The position numbers were made by a program, and so were the translations under genes. Source: Mycolicibacter icosiumassiliensis (GTDB taxonomy: Bacteria > Actinomycetota > Actinomycetes > Mycobacteriales > Mycobacteriaceae). From it: a DNA stretch of 64,000 nucleotides. Below the pieces are notes generated by a model. That model was not told the origin of the DNA and did no database searches. It was given only the letters and a program-made list of their open reading frames with translations. How positions within the stretch are numbered: the first letter of the stretch is position 1; each line of letters opens with the position of its first letter. This document shows, piece after piece, positions 35,945 through 45,823 of the stretch. The DNA is taken from NCBI RefSeq assembly GCF_900078685.2, contig NZ_LT546166.1:842136-906135 (forward strand), in the 5' to 3' direction.

Positions 35945-35958
35945 TTGACAGGTGTCAA
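35945..35958. promoter_or_regulatory. Inverted repeat before fadD4
   Basis: TTGACA and TGTCAA are perfect arms around a two-base centre, 24 bases before the fadD4 start and inside its 137-base leader. It is a likely operator for a dimeric repressor. It does not match the KstR consensus. No cognate regulator is adjacent. Confidence 0.55.
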
Positions 35959-36058
35959 GTGGGCGAGACAGTGGCGGCGAGGGTGCGCACCGGTACAACT
36001 GGACCCGGGGCGTGTCGCGTGCAAACGCGCACTCGCGCAGAAGAAAGCGAAAGGGGGA

Positions 36059-37879
36059 CTAGCCCAGGCGCTGCTTCAGGGCCTCGAACTCGTCACGCAG
36101 ACCGGTGGGCAGCTTGTCGCCGATGAACTCGAACCATTCCTCGATCAGCGGCAGCTCCGCTCGCCACTCGTCGGCGTCAACGATCAGCGCCTGGTCCACG
36201 TCGGCGGCAGTCACGTCCAGCCCGTCCAGGTCCAGATCGGCAGCGCTGGGCACCGTACCGATCGGGGTCTCCTGTCCGCCGGCATTGCCCTCGACCCGCT
36301 CGACGATCCACTTCAGCACCCGACTGTTCTCGCCGAAGCCCGGCCACAGGAAGCGGCCGTCCTCGCCGCGACGGAACCAGTTGACGAAGAACACCTTCGG
36401 CAGCTTGGAGGCGTCGGAGTGCTTGCCAGTATCGATCCAGTGCTGCATGTAGTCCCCGGCGTTGTAGCCGATGAACGGCAGCATCGCCATCGGGTCGCGG
36501 CGCACCTTGCCCACCGTGCCCTCGGCCGCGGCGGTCTGCTCGCTGCCCATGGTTGCGCCGATGAAAACGCCGTGCTGCCAGTCGCGAGCCTGACTCACCA
36601 GCGGCACCGTGGTCTTGCGGCGGGCGCCGAACAGGATCGCCGAGATCGGCACGCCCTGCGGGTCGTCCCACTCCGGCGCCAGGATCGGGCACTGTGACAT
36701 CGGGGTGCAGTACCGCGAGTTCGGGTGAGCGGCAGGGGTGCCCGACTCGGGCGTCCAGTCGTTGCCCTTCCAGTCGGTGAGGTGCGCCGGGGTCTCCCCG
36801 TCGATGCCCTCCCACCACACGTCGTTGTCGTCGGTGTGGCCGACGTTGGTGTAAACGGTGTTCCCCCGCTCCAGCGTGATCATCGCGTTGGGGTTGGAGC
36901 TGCGGCTGGTGCCCGGCGCCACGCCGAAGAAGCCCGCCTCCGGGTTCACCGCGTAGAGCCGGCCGTCCTTGCCGAACCGCATCCACGCGATGTCGTCACC
37001 GAGGGTCTCGGCCCGCCAGCCCGGAATGGTCGGCTGGATCATCGCCAGGTTGGTCTTGCCGCAGGCCGACGGGAACGCCGCCGCCACGTAGTAGGCCTTG
37101 TTCTCCGGCGAGATCAGCTTGAGGATCAGCATGTGCTCGGCCAGCCAGCCCTCGTCGTGGGCCATCGCCGAGGCGATCCGCAGCGCGTAGCACTTCTTGC
37201 CCAGCAGCGCGTTGCCGCCGTAACCCGAGCCGTAGCTCCAGATCTCGCGGGTCTCCGGGAAGTGGGTGATGTACTTCTCGGAGTTGCACGGCCACGGCAC
37301 GTCCTGCTGGCCGTCGGCCAGCGGGGCGCCAACCGAGTGCAGGCCCTTGACGTAGGCGCCGTCGTCGCCGATCTTCTCCAGCGCCGCGGCGCCCATCCGG
37401 GTCATCACCTTCATCGACGCCACCACGTAGGGCGAGTCGGTGATCTCGACGCCCAGCTTGGGGTCCTCGGCGCCCAGCGGGCCCATGCAGAACGGGATGA
37501 CGTACATGGTGCGACCGCGCATACAACCGCGGTACAGCTCCGTCATGGTGGCCCGCATCTCGTCCGGGTCCATCCAGTTGTTGGTGGGGCCGGCACCTTC
37601 CTGGGTGCGGCTACAGATGAAGGTGCGCGACTCGACCCGCGCGACGTCGGCCGGGTCGGAGAGCGCCAGGTAGGAATTGGGCTTCTTCTTCTCGTCGAGC
37701 TTGACCGCCGCGCCGGACTCCACCAGCAGGGCCATCAGCCGGTTCCACTCCTCCTCGGAACCGTCGGACCATTCCACCCGGTCGGGCTGGGTGAGCTCCG
37801 CGACCTCCCGAACCCAGGCCAACAACTCGCCATGCTTCGTCGGGGCGGTGTCCAGACCGGGAATGGTCGCTGAGGTCAT
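36059..37879 (-). CDS. pckA: GTP-dependent phosphoenolpyruvate carboxykinase
   Basis: This 606-residue enzyme converts oxaloacetate and GTP to phosphoenolpyruvate, GDP and CO2 in gluconeogenesis, needed for growth on lipid. [14 protein letters not shown] is the kinase-1 P-loop with the hyper-reactive cysteine, and [20 protein letters not shown] and [11 protein letters not shown] are conserved blocks. The ATG at 37879 ([13 protein letters not shown]) matches the M. tuberculosis start; an in-frame ATG at 37906 adds nine unlike residues. Upstream are the two genes of the Rv0209/Rv0210 pair, in the conserved order. Confidence 0.96.
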   Translation of the reverse strand: MTSATIPGLDTAPTKHGELLAWVREVAELTQPDRVEWSDGSEEEWNRLMALLVESGAAVKLDEKKKPNSYLALSDPADVARVESRTFICSRTQEGAGPTNNWMDPDEMRATMTELYRGCMRGRTMYVIPFCMGPLGAEDPKLGVEITDSPYVVASMKVMTRMGAAALEKIGDDGAYVKGLHSVGAPLADGQQDVPWPCNSEKYITHFPETREIWSYGSGYGGNALLGKKCYALRIASAMAHDEGWLAEHMLILKLISPENKAYYVAAAFPSACGKTNLAMIQPTIPGWRAETLGDDIAWMRFGKDGRLYAVNPEAGFFGVAPGTSRSSNPNAMITLERGNTVYTNVGHTDDNDVWWEGIDGETPAHLTDWKGNDWTPESGTPAAHPNSRYCTPMSQCPILAPEWDDPQGVPISAILFGARRKTTVPLVSQARDWQHGVFIGATMGSEQTAAAEGTVGKVRRDPMAMLPFIGYNAGDYMQHWIDTGKHSDASKLPKVFFVNWFRRGEDGRFLWPGFGENSRVLKWIVERVEGNAGGQETPIGTVPSAADLDLDGLDVTAADVDQALIVDADEWRAELPLIEEWFEFIGDKLPTGLRDEFEALKQRLG

Positions 37880-37941
37880 TGAGCTCTCCTGTGTAACCTG
37901 TGTCACTCGGTGGCGTTGTCGCAGCTGCGCGCCGCTGTCAC

Positions 37942-37966
37942 CTCTTATACCGTCATTAAATAAGAG
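37942..37966. promoter_or_regulatory. AT-rich inverted repeat in the pckA leader
   Basis: CTCTTAT and ATAAGAG pair perfectly across 11 bases, in the 131-base gap before pckA. The heptamer ACCGTCA also recurs (about 37949 and 37970). The AT content stands out against the GC-rich surroundings. It is probably the pckA control region; the regulator is unknown. Confidence 0.5.
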
Positions 37967-38010
37967 ATTACCGTCAATAGCTACACGGATCGAAACAATC
38001 GCAACTCGGG

Positions 38011-39564
38011 CTATCTGTCACCCGTTACCGCGGCGTCGTCCGGGCCTGATTCGCCCAGCTCATGGGGCGGTCCCAGCTTCGCCTCTCCTCCGTCGAGCCT
38101 CGCTGAATCGCCCAGCTCAGCGCGTACATTGTCCAACGCCCGCCGCAATGCCGGCAGCCTGCGATCACGCACCGCGGCGGCGCGGGCCGCGGCGGCGGCA
38201 TGCTCGCGCAGTTCCCGATCCAGCGCGGCGACCCGGTCGGCGACGCGCGCAGCCTCGGTCTCGTTGCGTCCGGCAAGTTCGGCGGTGAGTGCCGACTCAG
38301 CGGCCACCACCCGTAAGGCCACCAGTTCCTGTACCGAGGACCGCACCGCGTTGGCGGCCTGTCCCACCCAGCGATCGAGCACCACCCGGTCACGCAGCAA
38401 CCCCCGAATCCTGACCACCCACACCGTGGCCACCACCCCGGCGATGGCGCATCCAGCAGCACCCACCGCGGCCAATCCCGGCGCGAGATGGGCGAAGACC
38501 CGGCTCAACGTCAGCGCCACGCCCAGCCCGAAGCCGATCCCCAGCACCGCCATCAACTGGGTCTCCAGCCGCCGGGACTGCAACGGCGGCTTGCCGGAGT
38601 CGACCTGCGGCAGCGGTGCCGTTGCCCCGCCCGGCGCGGTGTCTGCGGCCAACCCCAGTTCCTGGGCAACGTCGGCGAGGTGCTCGGAGATCCCCTGATC
38701 GACCTCCGTCACCACCTCGGTCAGCCGGTCGTGCACATAGGACTCGAACTCGGCCCACCGGCGGCGCGTCATGCCCGCCGCGTCTTCGGCAAGCTCACTG
38801 CGTACCGAGGCGCACCGCTTGCTGGCGAAGTAGGACAGTTGCACGCGGGCTTGGGCGATGCGGCTGCGCAGCGCGATCACGCGCTCCGATTTCGACATTC
38901 GCCGCTGGCGCACCAGGTCGTCACGCTGCTCCTGCAGTTGCGTGACCCGGGCGCGCCGCCCTTCCGCTCGGGCGTCGCGGTCGATGCGATCGGCATCGGT
39001 ACGCAACTGGAACTCCCAAGAGCGCAGCCGGTTGCGCCGGTGAGCGTCGCCGCCTTCGAGCTGTTTGGTCAGTTCCGCGATCAGGTCGTCGACTTGCGGG
39101 TCGCCGCGCTCGGGTGCCGCGGCCGCCCCCACCCACGGCACGTCGCGATAGCGCGGCGCGTGGCATGCGAGGGTGTCGCGGGCTGCTGCCTGCATCTCGC
39201 GCCACTGCCGGTGGACGTCGATCTTGGATACGGCGCCGATCACCACATCGGTGTGGGCGGCGACGGTATCGAGCAGTGCACAGTCCGACTCCGTCAATGC
39301 GGCGGCTGCAGACACCACGAACACCACCGCCAGCGGCACCTCCCCCGGTGCCAAGTCGGTGGCTTCCATCACCAGCCACTGCGGCATCCGGTCGGCCAAG
39401 GCCTGTGTCATCGCACTGATCCCAGCCAGCCAGGGGCCGGCTACCACCACCACATCGCAGCGCCGCACCGCTGGTGCCCGCACTCCGGGTGCTACGTCAG
39501 CGACGAGGGCATCGACCCCGGCGATGGGGTCCGGATCGGACGAATCCGCACCCGATGCGGTCAT
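38011..39564 (-). CDS. Dynamin-like / GTPase-associated membrane protein (Rv0210-like)
   Basis: This 517-residue protein has an N-terminal P-loop-like fold with degenerate nucleotide motifs ([18 protein letters not shown] in place of GxxxxGKS), a central coiled coil rich in Arg and Glu (about 190-300), two adjacent membrane helices (about 350-410) and a C-terminal coiled coil. It matches Rv0210. The ATG at 39564 overlaps the stop of the 39561 GTPase (ATGA). The C-terminus contains the dispersed repeat described at 38048-38112. The layout suggests a membrane-remodelling partner of the preceding GTPase; this is inferred. Confidence 0.75.
   Translation of the reverse strand: MTASGADSSDPDPIAGVDALVADVAPGVRAPAVRRCDVVVVAGPWLAGISAMTQALADRMPQWLVMEATDLAPGEVPLAVVFVVSAAAALTESDCALLDTVAAHTDVVIGAVSKIDVHRQWREMQAAARDTLACHAPRYRDVPWVGAAAAPERGDPQVDDLIAELTKQLEGGDAHRRNRLRSWEFQLRTDADRIDRDARAEGRRARVTQLQEQRDDLVRQRRMSKSERVIALRSRIAQARVQLSYFASKRCASVRSELAEDAAGMTRRRWAEFESYVHDRLTEVVTEVDQGISEHLADVAQELGLAADTAPGGATAPLPQVDSGKPPLQSRRLETQLMAVLGIGFGLGVALTLSRVFAHLAPGLAAVGAAGCAIAGVVATVWVVRIRGLLRDRVVLDRWVGQAANAVRSSVQELVALRVVAAESALTAELAGRNETEAARVADRVAALDRELREHAAAAARAAAVRDRRLPALRRALDNVRAELGDSARLDGGEAKLGPPHELGESGPDDAAVTGDR
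38048..38112 (-). repeat. Dispersed 65-bp repeat, copy A, in frame
   Basis: The minus strand of this segment matches 53020-53084 at 59 of 65 positions, with one mismatch in the first 42. It encodes [22 protein letters not shown] at the C-terminus of the Rv0210-like protein. A 16/17-base direct repeat (core GAGCTGGGCGA) with 57-base spacing marks its two ends, so the insert is 19 codons and keeps frame. Confidence 0.85.
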
Positions 39565-40520
39565 GGGCGGCCCCGCGTCGCGGCCCAGACCCGCAGCGAT
39601 CCCCGGGCGATGTCGGCGGCACATGCCCGCTGGGCGGCGCCGACCGGTGCGCTGCGGTGGGCCTGCCAGCGCCGAGCCCGCACCAGCGCCGTTTCATCCG
39701 GTAGGTCGAGCGCGGCCGCCGCAGCGGTCAGCCGAGCGGCGACCGTCACATCGCCGACCAGGAACTCGTCGATGCGGTGGTCGCCGACCGCCATCGCCTC
39801 CAACCGGGTTACCGCCTCCGACATCCGCCGGTGATAAACGCCGGCCCCCATCACCTTCAGCCGGGCGACCACGCGGTCGATGCCGCTGAGCTGGCGCAAT
39901 TGGACGCGGGCCTGCGCCGCGGTGCCTTCGCGCCGGGCCAGGTCGAGCAGTGCCTCGATCCCGGAGAGGTCGATAGTGGCGCACAGCCGCTCGCGGGTCT
40001 GGCGTGGCACCGAATGCGGTCCGCTCACGAACTGTTCGGCGGAGCGCAGATCGGCGGGCTGGGCGGCCACGCAGCCCAGCGCCTCCCACAGTCGCTCGTC
40101 CAGCCCGCCACCGCAGGCGGCCAGCGCGAACAACGCCGACATCGGTTCAACCGGCCCTCGGGTCGCGCCCGCGACCTCGAAGACACCGTCGTGCCCGCGC
40201 AGGTCGGTCTTGTTCTGCACCACCAGCACCGGGCGCCGCCGGGTGGCGTGCAGCGCGGTGGTGTCCTCCGGCTTGATGACCTCGGCGACGACGTAGACAG
40301 CCAATTCGGCGGCTTCGGTCCCCGCAGGCTGCTCGGCGACGCGCACCCCGGCCGCGGCCAGCGCTGCGGCGACGGTGCGCCGGCCGACACCTCGGCGGCC
40401 GTGTACCGCGACCTGCAGCGGCGCGGTGATGGCTGCGGCGATCCTGGCCAATCGCGGGTCGCAGGTCTGGGTGGCCAGCCCGGTCAGCTCGTCGGCGAAG
40501 AGCTGGTGCCCCTGTGTCAC
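39561..40520 (-). CDS. GTPase with P-loop, dynamin-like partner (Rv0209-like)
   Basis: This 319-residue protein has the G1 P-loop HGRRGVGRRT near residue 32 (Arg replaces the usual Lys) and the G4 motif VQNKTDL with Asn, Lys and Asp. The C-terminal half is helical. The GTG at 40520 is chosen because GGGGAGG lies seven bases upstream; longer in-frame ATG starts at 40556 and 40796 lack this. It matches Rv0209 and is the first gene of the GTPase/membrane-protein/pckA series. The role is unknown. Confidence 0.75.
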   Translation of the reverse strand: MTQGHQLFADELTGLATQTCDPRLARIAAAITAPLQVAVHGRRGVGRRTVAAALAAAGVRVAEQPAGTEAAELAVYVVAEVIKPEDTTALHATRRRPVLVVQNKTDLRGHDGVFEVAGATRGPVEPMSALFALAACGGGLDERLWEALGCVAAQPADLRSAEQFVSGPHSVPRQTRERLCATIDLSGIEALLDLARREGTAAQARVQLRQLSGIDRVVARLKVMGAGVYHRRMSEAVTRLEAMAVGDHRIDEFLVGDVTVAARLTAAAAALDLPDETALVRARRWQAHRSAPVGAAQRACAADIARGSLRVWAATRGRP

Positions 40521-40756
40521 GACCCTGCCTCCCCGTGCAATCGGCTCGGGGGCCATGGTGTCAGCTGCTCCGCCGCGGCGCGAGTCACCGCCGGATTCGG
40601 CGAGCGGTGTAGTTCCGCGAGCAAGAGATCCGGCGCATGGAGCCGCGGCGACGCGAGCGGCTATAGCGCCTCGGGGCGTCCTTCGGGGCCGCGCTAGGCA
40701 ACTGTTGGGTATCAATATGGACCGCAAAGTGGGTACAGAGGCGTCCATGGGCCACC
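40521..40756. promoter_or_regulatory. Divergent promoter region between the Rv0209-like gene and trmB
   Basis: This is a 236-base gap between oppositely directed genes and should hold both promoters. I can see a GGGGAGG ribosome binding site for the minus-strand gene at its edge and an AT-rich patch around 40700-40740, but no clear inverted repeat or -35/-10 pair. No RNA gene was recognised in it. Confidence 0.5.
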
Positions 40757-41527
40757 ATGGACTGCATGCATGCGCCGCGCGACGTCGAGTCGGCATCAGA
40801 CGTCCCTGGCGTCAACACCCCGGCTCCGCGCCGTTTCCGCAACTTCAGCGTCCGCTACCGGCACTCCGCACTATCGGACGGTCAACGCCAGACTTGGGAG
40901 CGGCTCTGGCCCGACCTGGGCGCCGAGGTCGTGCCACCGGACGGTCCCGACCGCCCTCAACCCCTGGACCCGCCCCGCTGGTTCGGCCGCGACGCACCGG
41001 TGGTGCTCGAGATCGGCTGCGGGGCCGGTACCTCCACCGTGGCGATGGCACAGGCCGAACCGGATCTGGACGTGATCGCTGTCGAGATCTACGAGCGTGG
41101 GCTGGCACAACTGTTGTGCGCGATCGACCGCGAGCAGCTGAGCAATATCCGGTTGCTGCGCGGCGACGGCCTCGACGTGCTGGAGTACCTGATCGCCCCG
41201 TCATCGCTGATCGGGGTGCGCGTCTTCTTCCCCGACCCGTGGCCCAAGGCCCGGCACCACAAGCGGCGGCTGCTGCAACCGGCCACCATGGCCCTGATCG
41301 CCGATCGGTTGCAGCCGGGCGGGGTGCTGCACGCGGCCACCGACCATGCCGACTACGCGGTGCAGATTGCCGAGTCCGGCGACGGCGAGCCGAGCCTGCG
41401 CCGGGTGGCCGACCCGTCCGGGAACGCCGGCCTACCCATCTCGATCGCGCGCCCCACCACCAAGTACGAGGCGAAGGGCCGCAATGCGGGCAGCGTGATC
41501 AACGAGTTCGTCTGGGAGCGGGTCTGA
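40757..41527 (+). CDS. trmB: tRNA (guanine-N7-)-methyltransferase
   Basis: This 256-residue enzyme makes m7G46 in tRNA. VLEIGCGAGTSTVAMA is AdoMet motif I, VRVFFPDPWPKARHHKRRLL is the TrmB-specific PDPWPK signature, and AATDHADYA and RPTTKYEAKG are further family blocks. It matches Rv0208c. The start is either ATG 40757 or 40766. Its stop overlaps the NYN gene start by one base (TGATG), so the two are translationally coupled. Confidence 0.95.
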   Translation: MDCMHAPRDVESASDVPGVNTPAPRRFRNFSVRYRHSALSDGQRQTWERLWPDLGAEVVPPDGPDRPQPLDPPRWFGRDAPVVLEIGCGAGTSTVAMAQAEPDLDVIAVEIYERGLAQLLCAIDREQLSNIRLLRGDGLDVLEYLIAPSSLIGVRVFFPDPWPKARHHKRRLLQPATMALIADRLQPGGVLHAATDHADYAVQIAESGDGEPSLRRVADPSGNAGLPISIARPTTKYEAKGRNAGSVINEFVWERV

Positions 41528-42222
41528 TGACCAGCCCCGACCTGAAAGCCGGCGGGGACGCCGGGCCGACCGGGACCGACCCGACCGCCGAGGGACCACC
41601 GCCGCAACGGGTGTTACTGGTGTGGGACGCCCCGAATCTGGACATGGGTCTGGGCGCGATCCTGGGCCGTCGTCCAACCGGCGTGGAGCGACCCCGCTTC
41701 GACGCACTGGGTCGCTGGCTGCTCAACCGCACCGCGGAGGTGGCGGCGGCACACCCCCAGGTCAGGGTGGAGCCCGAGGCGACGGTGTTCACCAACATCG
41801 CGCCGGGCAGCGCCGACGTCGTCCGGCCCTGGGTCGAGGCGTTGCGTAACGTGGGTTTTGCAGTCTTCGCCAAGCCGAAGATCGATGAGGACAGTGATGT
41901 CGACTCCGACATGCTCGAACACATTGCGCTGCGGAAAGAACAGGGGCTGGTGGCGGTGGCGGTTGCCTCCGCCGACGGCCAGGCCTTCCGAGAACCGCTG
42001 GAAGAACTCTGCAGTCTCGGGATCGCCGCCGCTGTGCTCGGATTTCGCGAACATGCGAGCTGGGCGCTAGCCTCGGATACCTTGGAGTTCGTTGACCTGG
42101 AGGACATCCCTGGTGTGTTCCGGGAGAGGCTGCCGCGGATCAGCCTGGATTCGCTGCCAGAACAGGGGGCGTGGCTCCAGCCGTTCCGGCCGCTGAGCTC
42201 CCTACTGAACTCGCGGGAGTGA
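41527..42222 (+). CDS. NYN-domain (PIN-like) putative RNase (Rv0207c-like)
   Basis: This 231-residue protein has a NYN fold: VLLVWDAPNLDMGLGAIL with the first acidic residue, KPKIDEDSDVDSDMLEHI with the central acidic cluster, and VAVASADGQAFREPLEEL with the third. These match the metal site of NYN/PIN nucleases. It matches Rv0207c, which sits between trmB and mmpL3 in mycobacteria. Coupling to trmB suggests a role in tRNA or RNA processing; this is inferred. Confidence 0.87.
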   Translation: MTSPDLKAGGDAGPTGTDPTAEGPPPQRVLLVWDAPNLDMGLGAILGRRPTGVERPRFDALGRWLLNRTAEVAAAHPQVRVEPEATVFTNIAPGSADVVRPWVEALRNVGFAVFAKPKIDEDSDVDSDMLEHIALRKEQGLVAVAVASADGQAFREPLEELCSLGIAAAVLGFREHASWALASDTLEFVDLEDIPGVFRERLPRISLDSLPEQGAWLQPFRPLSSLLNSRE

Positions 42223-42297
42223 CAACTGGAGAGCCTTGAAATAAGGGGCGCGCGGGTCCGAAAGATTTCTCCACAGACCTTAGTAAGGAGCGTATAG

Positions 42298-44643
42298 GTG
42301 TTCGCCTGGTGGGGTCGAACTGTATATCGCTACCGATTCATCGTAATCGGCGTGATGGTGGCGCTCTGCCTGGGTGGCGGTGTCTACGGAATGAGCCTGG
42401 GCGACCACGTCACCCAGAGCGGCTTTTACGACGACGGCAGCCAGTCAGTGCAGGCATCGATCGTCGGCGACGAGGTCTACGGCCGAGACCGCACCAGCCA
42501 TGTGGTGGCGGTCTTCACCGCACCCAAGGGCGAGACGGTCGACGACCCGGAATGGTTCGATGCGGCCAAGAACGGGCTGAACAAGGTCAAGAATGACCAT
42601 CCCGATCAGATTCTGAGCTGGGTCGGCTACTTCACTAATCCCGAAGCGCTGTCCACCATGGCCGACCCGAGCAAGAAACATGCCTTCGCGTCGATCCAGA
42701 TCAAGGGCGACGACGACGACACCATCCTCAAGAATTTCCAGGCGGCCGAACCGGACTTGCAGCGGCTGGACGGCGGCACCGTCGAACTCGGCGGCCTAGA
42801 GCCCATCGCCAGCGCCCTGACCGGCACTATCGCGCGCGACCAGAAGCTGTTGGAGGTTTTCGGGCTGCCACTGGTAGCGGTGGTGCTGTTCTTCGTGTTC
42901 GGGGGCGTGGTCGCCGCCAGTCTGCCGGTCATCGTCGGCGGGCTGAGTATCGCCGGGTCGACGGGTATCCTGCAGCTCACCACCCACTTCGGGCCGGTGC
43001 ACTTCTTCGCCCAACCGGTGGTCTCACTGATCGGTTTCGGTATCGCGATCGACTACGGGTTGTTCGTGGTGAGCCGATTCCGGGAGGAGATCGCCGAAGG
43101 CTACGACACCGAGGCGGCGGTACGGCGCTCGGTGATGACCGCCGGGCGCACGGTGGTGTTCTCGGCGGTGTTGATCATCGTGTCGGGAGCCAGCCTGCTG
43201 GTGATGCCGCAAGGTTTCGTGCACTCACTGACCTACGCGATCTTCGCCTCGGTGGGGCTGGCCGCACTGCTGTCGATCACCCTGCTGCCGGCCTGCCTGG
43301 GGGTGCTGGGCACCAACGTCGACGCGCTCGGGGTCCGCACCCTGTACCGGATACCGTTCCTGCGGGACTGGGACTTCTCCAACCGGATCATCGGCTGGTT
43401 CGCCGAGAGGACCCAGAAGACCAAGACCCGCGAAGAGGTCGAGGCCGGGTTCTGGGGCAAGCTGGTCAATTACGTGATGCAGCGGCCGCTGGCGTTCGCG
43501 ATCCCGATCGTGATCGCGATGATTCTGCTGATCATCCCGCTGGGCAAACTGACGTTCGGCGGGATGAGCGAGAAATATCTGCCGCCGGACAACACCGCCC
43601 GGGTGGCCCAGGAGCACTTCGACGAGATCTTCCCCGGCTTCCGCACCGAGAAGCTGACCCTGGTGATCAAGAGCGAGGCCGACAAACCGGTCACCGACCA
43701 GCAGGTCGCCGAAGTCCGCAACCGCGCGATGGCGATCGGTGGGTTCGTCGTCCCCGACGACGATCCCGCCGAGATGTGGAAGGAGCGCCCGTATCTGCCC
43801 GGGGCCTCCAAGGATCCCTCCGTCCGGGTGATCGAGAACGGCTTGGTCAACCGCAACGATGCCGCGCAGAAGATCAAAGCCCTGCGCGCCATCAGCGCAC
43901 CCAAGGGTCTGGACGTGATGGTCGGCGGTACCCCGGCGCTCGAGCAGGACAGCATCCACAGCCTGGTCGCCAAAGGGCCGCTGATGCTGGTAATCCTGCT
44001 GAGCACGACCATGGTGCTGATGTTCCTGGCGTTCGGTTCACTGGTGCTGCCGTTGAAGGCGGCGGTGATGAGCGCGCTGACCATCGGATCGACGTTGGGC
44101 ATCTTGACCTGGATGTTCGTCGACGGCCACGGCGCCGGGTTGCTGAACTTCACCCCCACCCCACTGATGGTGGTGATGATCGCGCTGGTTGTTGCGGTGG
44201 GCTGGGGTCTGGCCACCGACTATGAGGTGTTCCTGGTCTCCCGGATGGTGGAGGCCCGAGAATCCGGCATGTCGACCACCGAGGCGATCCGGATCGGCAC
44301 GGCCACGACGGGCCGGCTGATCACCGCGGCCGCACTGATCCTCGCGGTGGTTGCCGCGTCGTTCGTGTTCTCCGACCTGGTGATGATGAAGTACCTGGCG
44401 TTCGGCCTGATGGCGGCGCTGTTGATGGACGCCACCGTGGTCCGGATGTTCCTGGTGCCGTCGGTGATGAAACTGCTCGGCGACGACTGCTGGTGGGCAC
44501 CGCGCTGGATGAAGCGTCTGCAGAACCGGATCGGTCTGGGCGAAATCCGGCTGCCCGACGAGCGGCGCCGGGTGACCCGCCGCCCGGCGACGGCAACCGT
44601 CGCACCGGCTGCTGAATTGCTGCGTCGGGAGGGTCGGTACTGA
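42298..44643 (+). CDS. mmpL3: Trehalose monomycolate flippase MmpL3, short form
   Basis: This 781-residue RND-family transporter has 12 membrane helices and two periplasmic porter domains, and exports trehalose monomycolate across the inner membrane. The proton-relay Asp-Tyr pairs are present: D252-Y253 (IAIDYGLF) and D641-Y642 (LATDYEVF). The GTG at 42298 has AAGGAG seven bases upstream. M. tuberculosis MmpL3 has 944 residues with a long disordered C-terminal tail ending in LLRREGRL (recalled); here the tail is about 40 residues but still ends LLRREGRY. Its last 323 bases lie antisense to the Rv0205-like gene. Confidence 0.95.
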   Translation: MFAWWGRTVYRYRFIVIGVMVALCLGGGVYGMSLGDHVTQSGFYDDGSQSVQASIVGDEVYGRDRTSHVVAVFTAPKGETVDDPEWFDAAKNGLNKVKNDHPDQILSWVGYFTNPEALSTMADPSKKHAFASIQIKGDDDDTILKNFQAAEPDLQRLDGGTVELGGLEPIASALTGTIARDQKLLEVFGLPLVAVVLFFVFGGVVAASLPVIVGGLSIAGSTGILQLTTHFGPVHFFAQPVVSLIGFGIAIDYGLFVVSRFREEIAEGYDTEAAVRRSVMTAGRTVVFSAVLIIVSGASLLVMPQGFVHSLTYAIFASVGLAALLSITLLPACLGVLGTNVDALGVRTLYRIPFLRDWDFSNRIIGWFAERTQKTKTREEVEAGFWGKLVNYVMQRPLAFAIPIVIAMILLIIPLGKLTFGGMSEKYLPPDNTARVAQEHFDEIFPGFRTEKLTLVIKSEADKPVTDQQVAEVRNRAMAIGGFVVPDDDPAEMWKERPYLPGASKDPSVRVIENGLVNRNDAAQKIKALRAISAPKGLDVMVGGTPALEQDSIHSLVAKGPLMLVILLSTTMVLMFLAFGSLVLPLKAAVMSALTIGSTLGILTWMFVDGHGAGLLNFTPTPLMVVMIALVVAVGWGLATDYEVFLVSRMVEARESGMSTTEAIRIGTATTGRLITAAALILAVVAASFVFSDLVMMKYLAFGLMAALLMDATVVRMFLVPSVMKLLGDDCWWAPRWMKRLQNRIGLGEIRLPDERRRVTRRPATATVAPAAELLRREGRY

Positions 44644-45769
44644 CGTCGTCGGCTGACGGGTCCGGCGGATCGGTAGCCACCGGGTCTAGGGCATCCGCAG
44701 CGTCCGGTGTGCCCGAATCCGCAGCTCCGATCAGTACCCGCACCGCCCGGTCGACGAATGCGATCGTCGGGACGGCGAGCAGCGCACCGACGATGCCCGC
44801 CAGGATTCCGCCGGTGGAGATGCCCAACACCACCGCCAGCGGATGGATCGAGACGGCACGGCCCATGACCAGCGGCTGCAGCACATGGGCTTCCAATTGG
44901 TTGACCGCGATAATCAGCCCCAGGGTGACCAGGCCGTAGATCCACCCCTTGGCGATCAGGGCGACTAATACGGCCAGCAATCCGGTGAGCACCGCACCGA
45001 CCAGCGGGATGAAGGCGCCCAGAAACACCAACGAGGCCAGCGGCAAAGCCAACGGCACCGCCATGACGGCCAAGCCGATGCCGATTCCGAGTGCGTCGAC
45101 CAGCGCCACCAGGAACGTCGCCCGCACATAGCCGATCAGTGATTCGAATCCCGCGACGCCGGCCGCGTGCACGGTGGTGCGCACCTGGCTGGGGAAGAAC
45201 TTCACCGTGAATCGCCAGATGTCGCGGCCGCCGTAGAGGAAGAAGATCAGCGTGAACAGCACGACGAAGGCGCCGGTGATGATCTTGGTGACGGTCTCTG
45301 CGGTGGACAGGGCGCCGCTGGTCAGCTTTGCCTGGTTATTGCGCAAACCGTTCACCACGGTGTCGCCGGCGCTGTCGATCTGTTCACTGCTCAGATGTAG
45401 CGGCCCCTCGACCAGCCAGTGCTGGGTCGAGTTGATCACCTGGGTGACCTGCTCGACCAGTTCGGGCACCCCGTCGATGAACTGGTCGACCACGAAGCTC
45501 AGCAGCGCCGCGAGCACCGCCAGGCCGCCGAGCAGCAGCAGGAACACCGCCAGCCCCCGATGCACGCCGTGCCGGGACAGCCAGTCCACGCCGGGCAACA
45601 GCAGGGCCGACATCATCATCGCGATCGCCACCGGGACGACGATCACTTCGAGGCGCCGGATGATCAGCAGCACCACCAACGCCGCGGCGAAGAGCACCAG
45701 CAAGCGCCAGGCCCATGCCGCCGCCTGGCGCACCGTCGGATGTACGGATTCGTCTGCGCTGGCTGACAT
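44321..45769 (-). CDS. AI-2E family transporter-like protein with antisense tail (Rv0205-like)
   Basis: This is a 482-residue protein from the ATG at 45769. Residues about 20-360 form the family core with seven or eight membrane helices and the [16 protein letters not shown] and [26 protein letters not shown] blocks. In M. tuberculosis Rv0205 is about 367 residues. Here about 107 further residues, Ser/Pro/Arg-rich with no recognisable domain, are coded antisense to mmpL3. The core is certain; the tail may be a read-through after loss of the original stop. The function in mycobacteria is unclear; PerM-like roles in envelope division have been reported for relatives. Confidence 0.82.
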   Translation of the reverse strand: MSASADESVHPTVRQAAAWAWRLLVLFAAALVVLLIIRRLEVIVVPVAIAMMMSALLLPGVDWLSRHGVHRGLAVFLLLLGGLAVLAALLSFVVDQFIDGVPELVEQVTQVINSTQHWLVEGPLHLSSEQIDSAGDTVVNGLRNNQAKLTSGALSTAETVTKIITGAFVVLFTLIFFLYGGRDIWRFTVKFFPSQVRTTVHAAGVAGFESLIGYVRATFLVALVDALGIGIGLAVMAVPLALPLASLVFLGAFIPLVGAVLTGLLAVLVALIAKGWIYGLVTLGLIIAVNQLEAHVLQPLVMGRAVSIHPLAVVLGISTGGILAGIVGALLAVPTIAFVDRAVRVLIGAADSGTPDAADALDPVATDPPDPSADDVSTDPPDAAIQQPVRRLPSPGGGSPGAARRAAGFRPDRSGSADASSSAVPTSSRRRAVSSPTAPGTSGPRWRPSTAPPSGRTPGTSSSPGRRTRTTRQPPRGSVRPR

Positions 45770-45823
45770 TCCGGTAGCGTAACGATGCCGCAGCGGGTGC
45801 ACATCAGGTAGCTGAATATCGAC

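Noticed and set aside
36059..37906. PckA start at 37906
   Set aside because: The ATG at 37879 gives the conserved [13 protein letters not shown] start; the added nine residues have no family match.
40521..40756. tRNA or small RNA gene between the Rv0209-like gene and trmB
   Set aside because: No cloverleaf or strong hairpin could be folded by eye in this gap.
40375..42222. 615-codon frame joining trmB and the NYN gene
   Set aside because: The upstream part is a shifted reading of trmB. The NYN protein begins at 41527, overlapping the trmB stop by one base.
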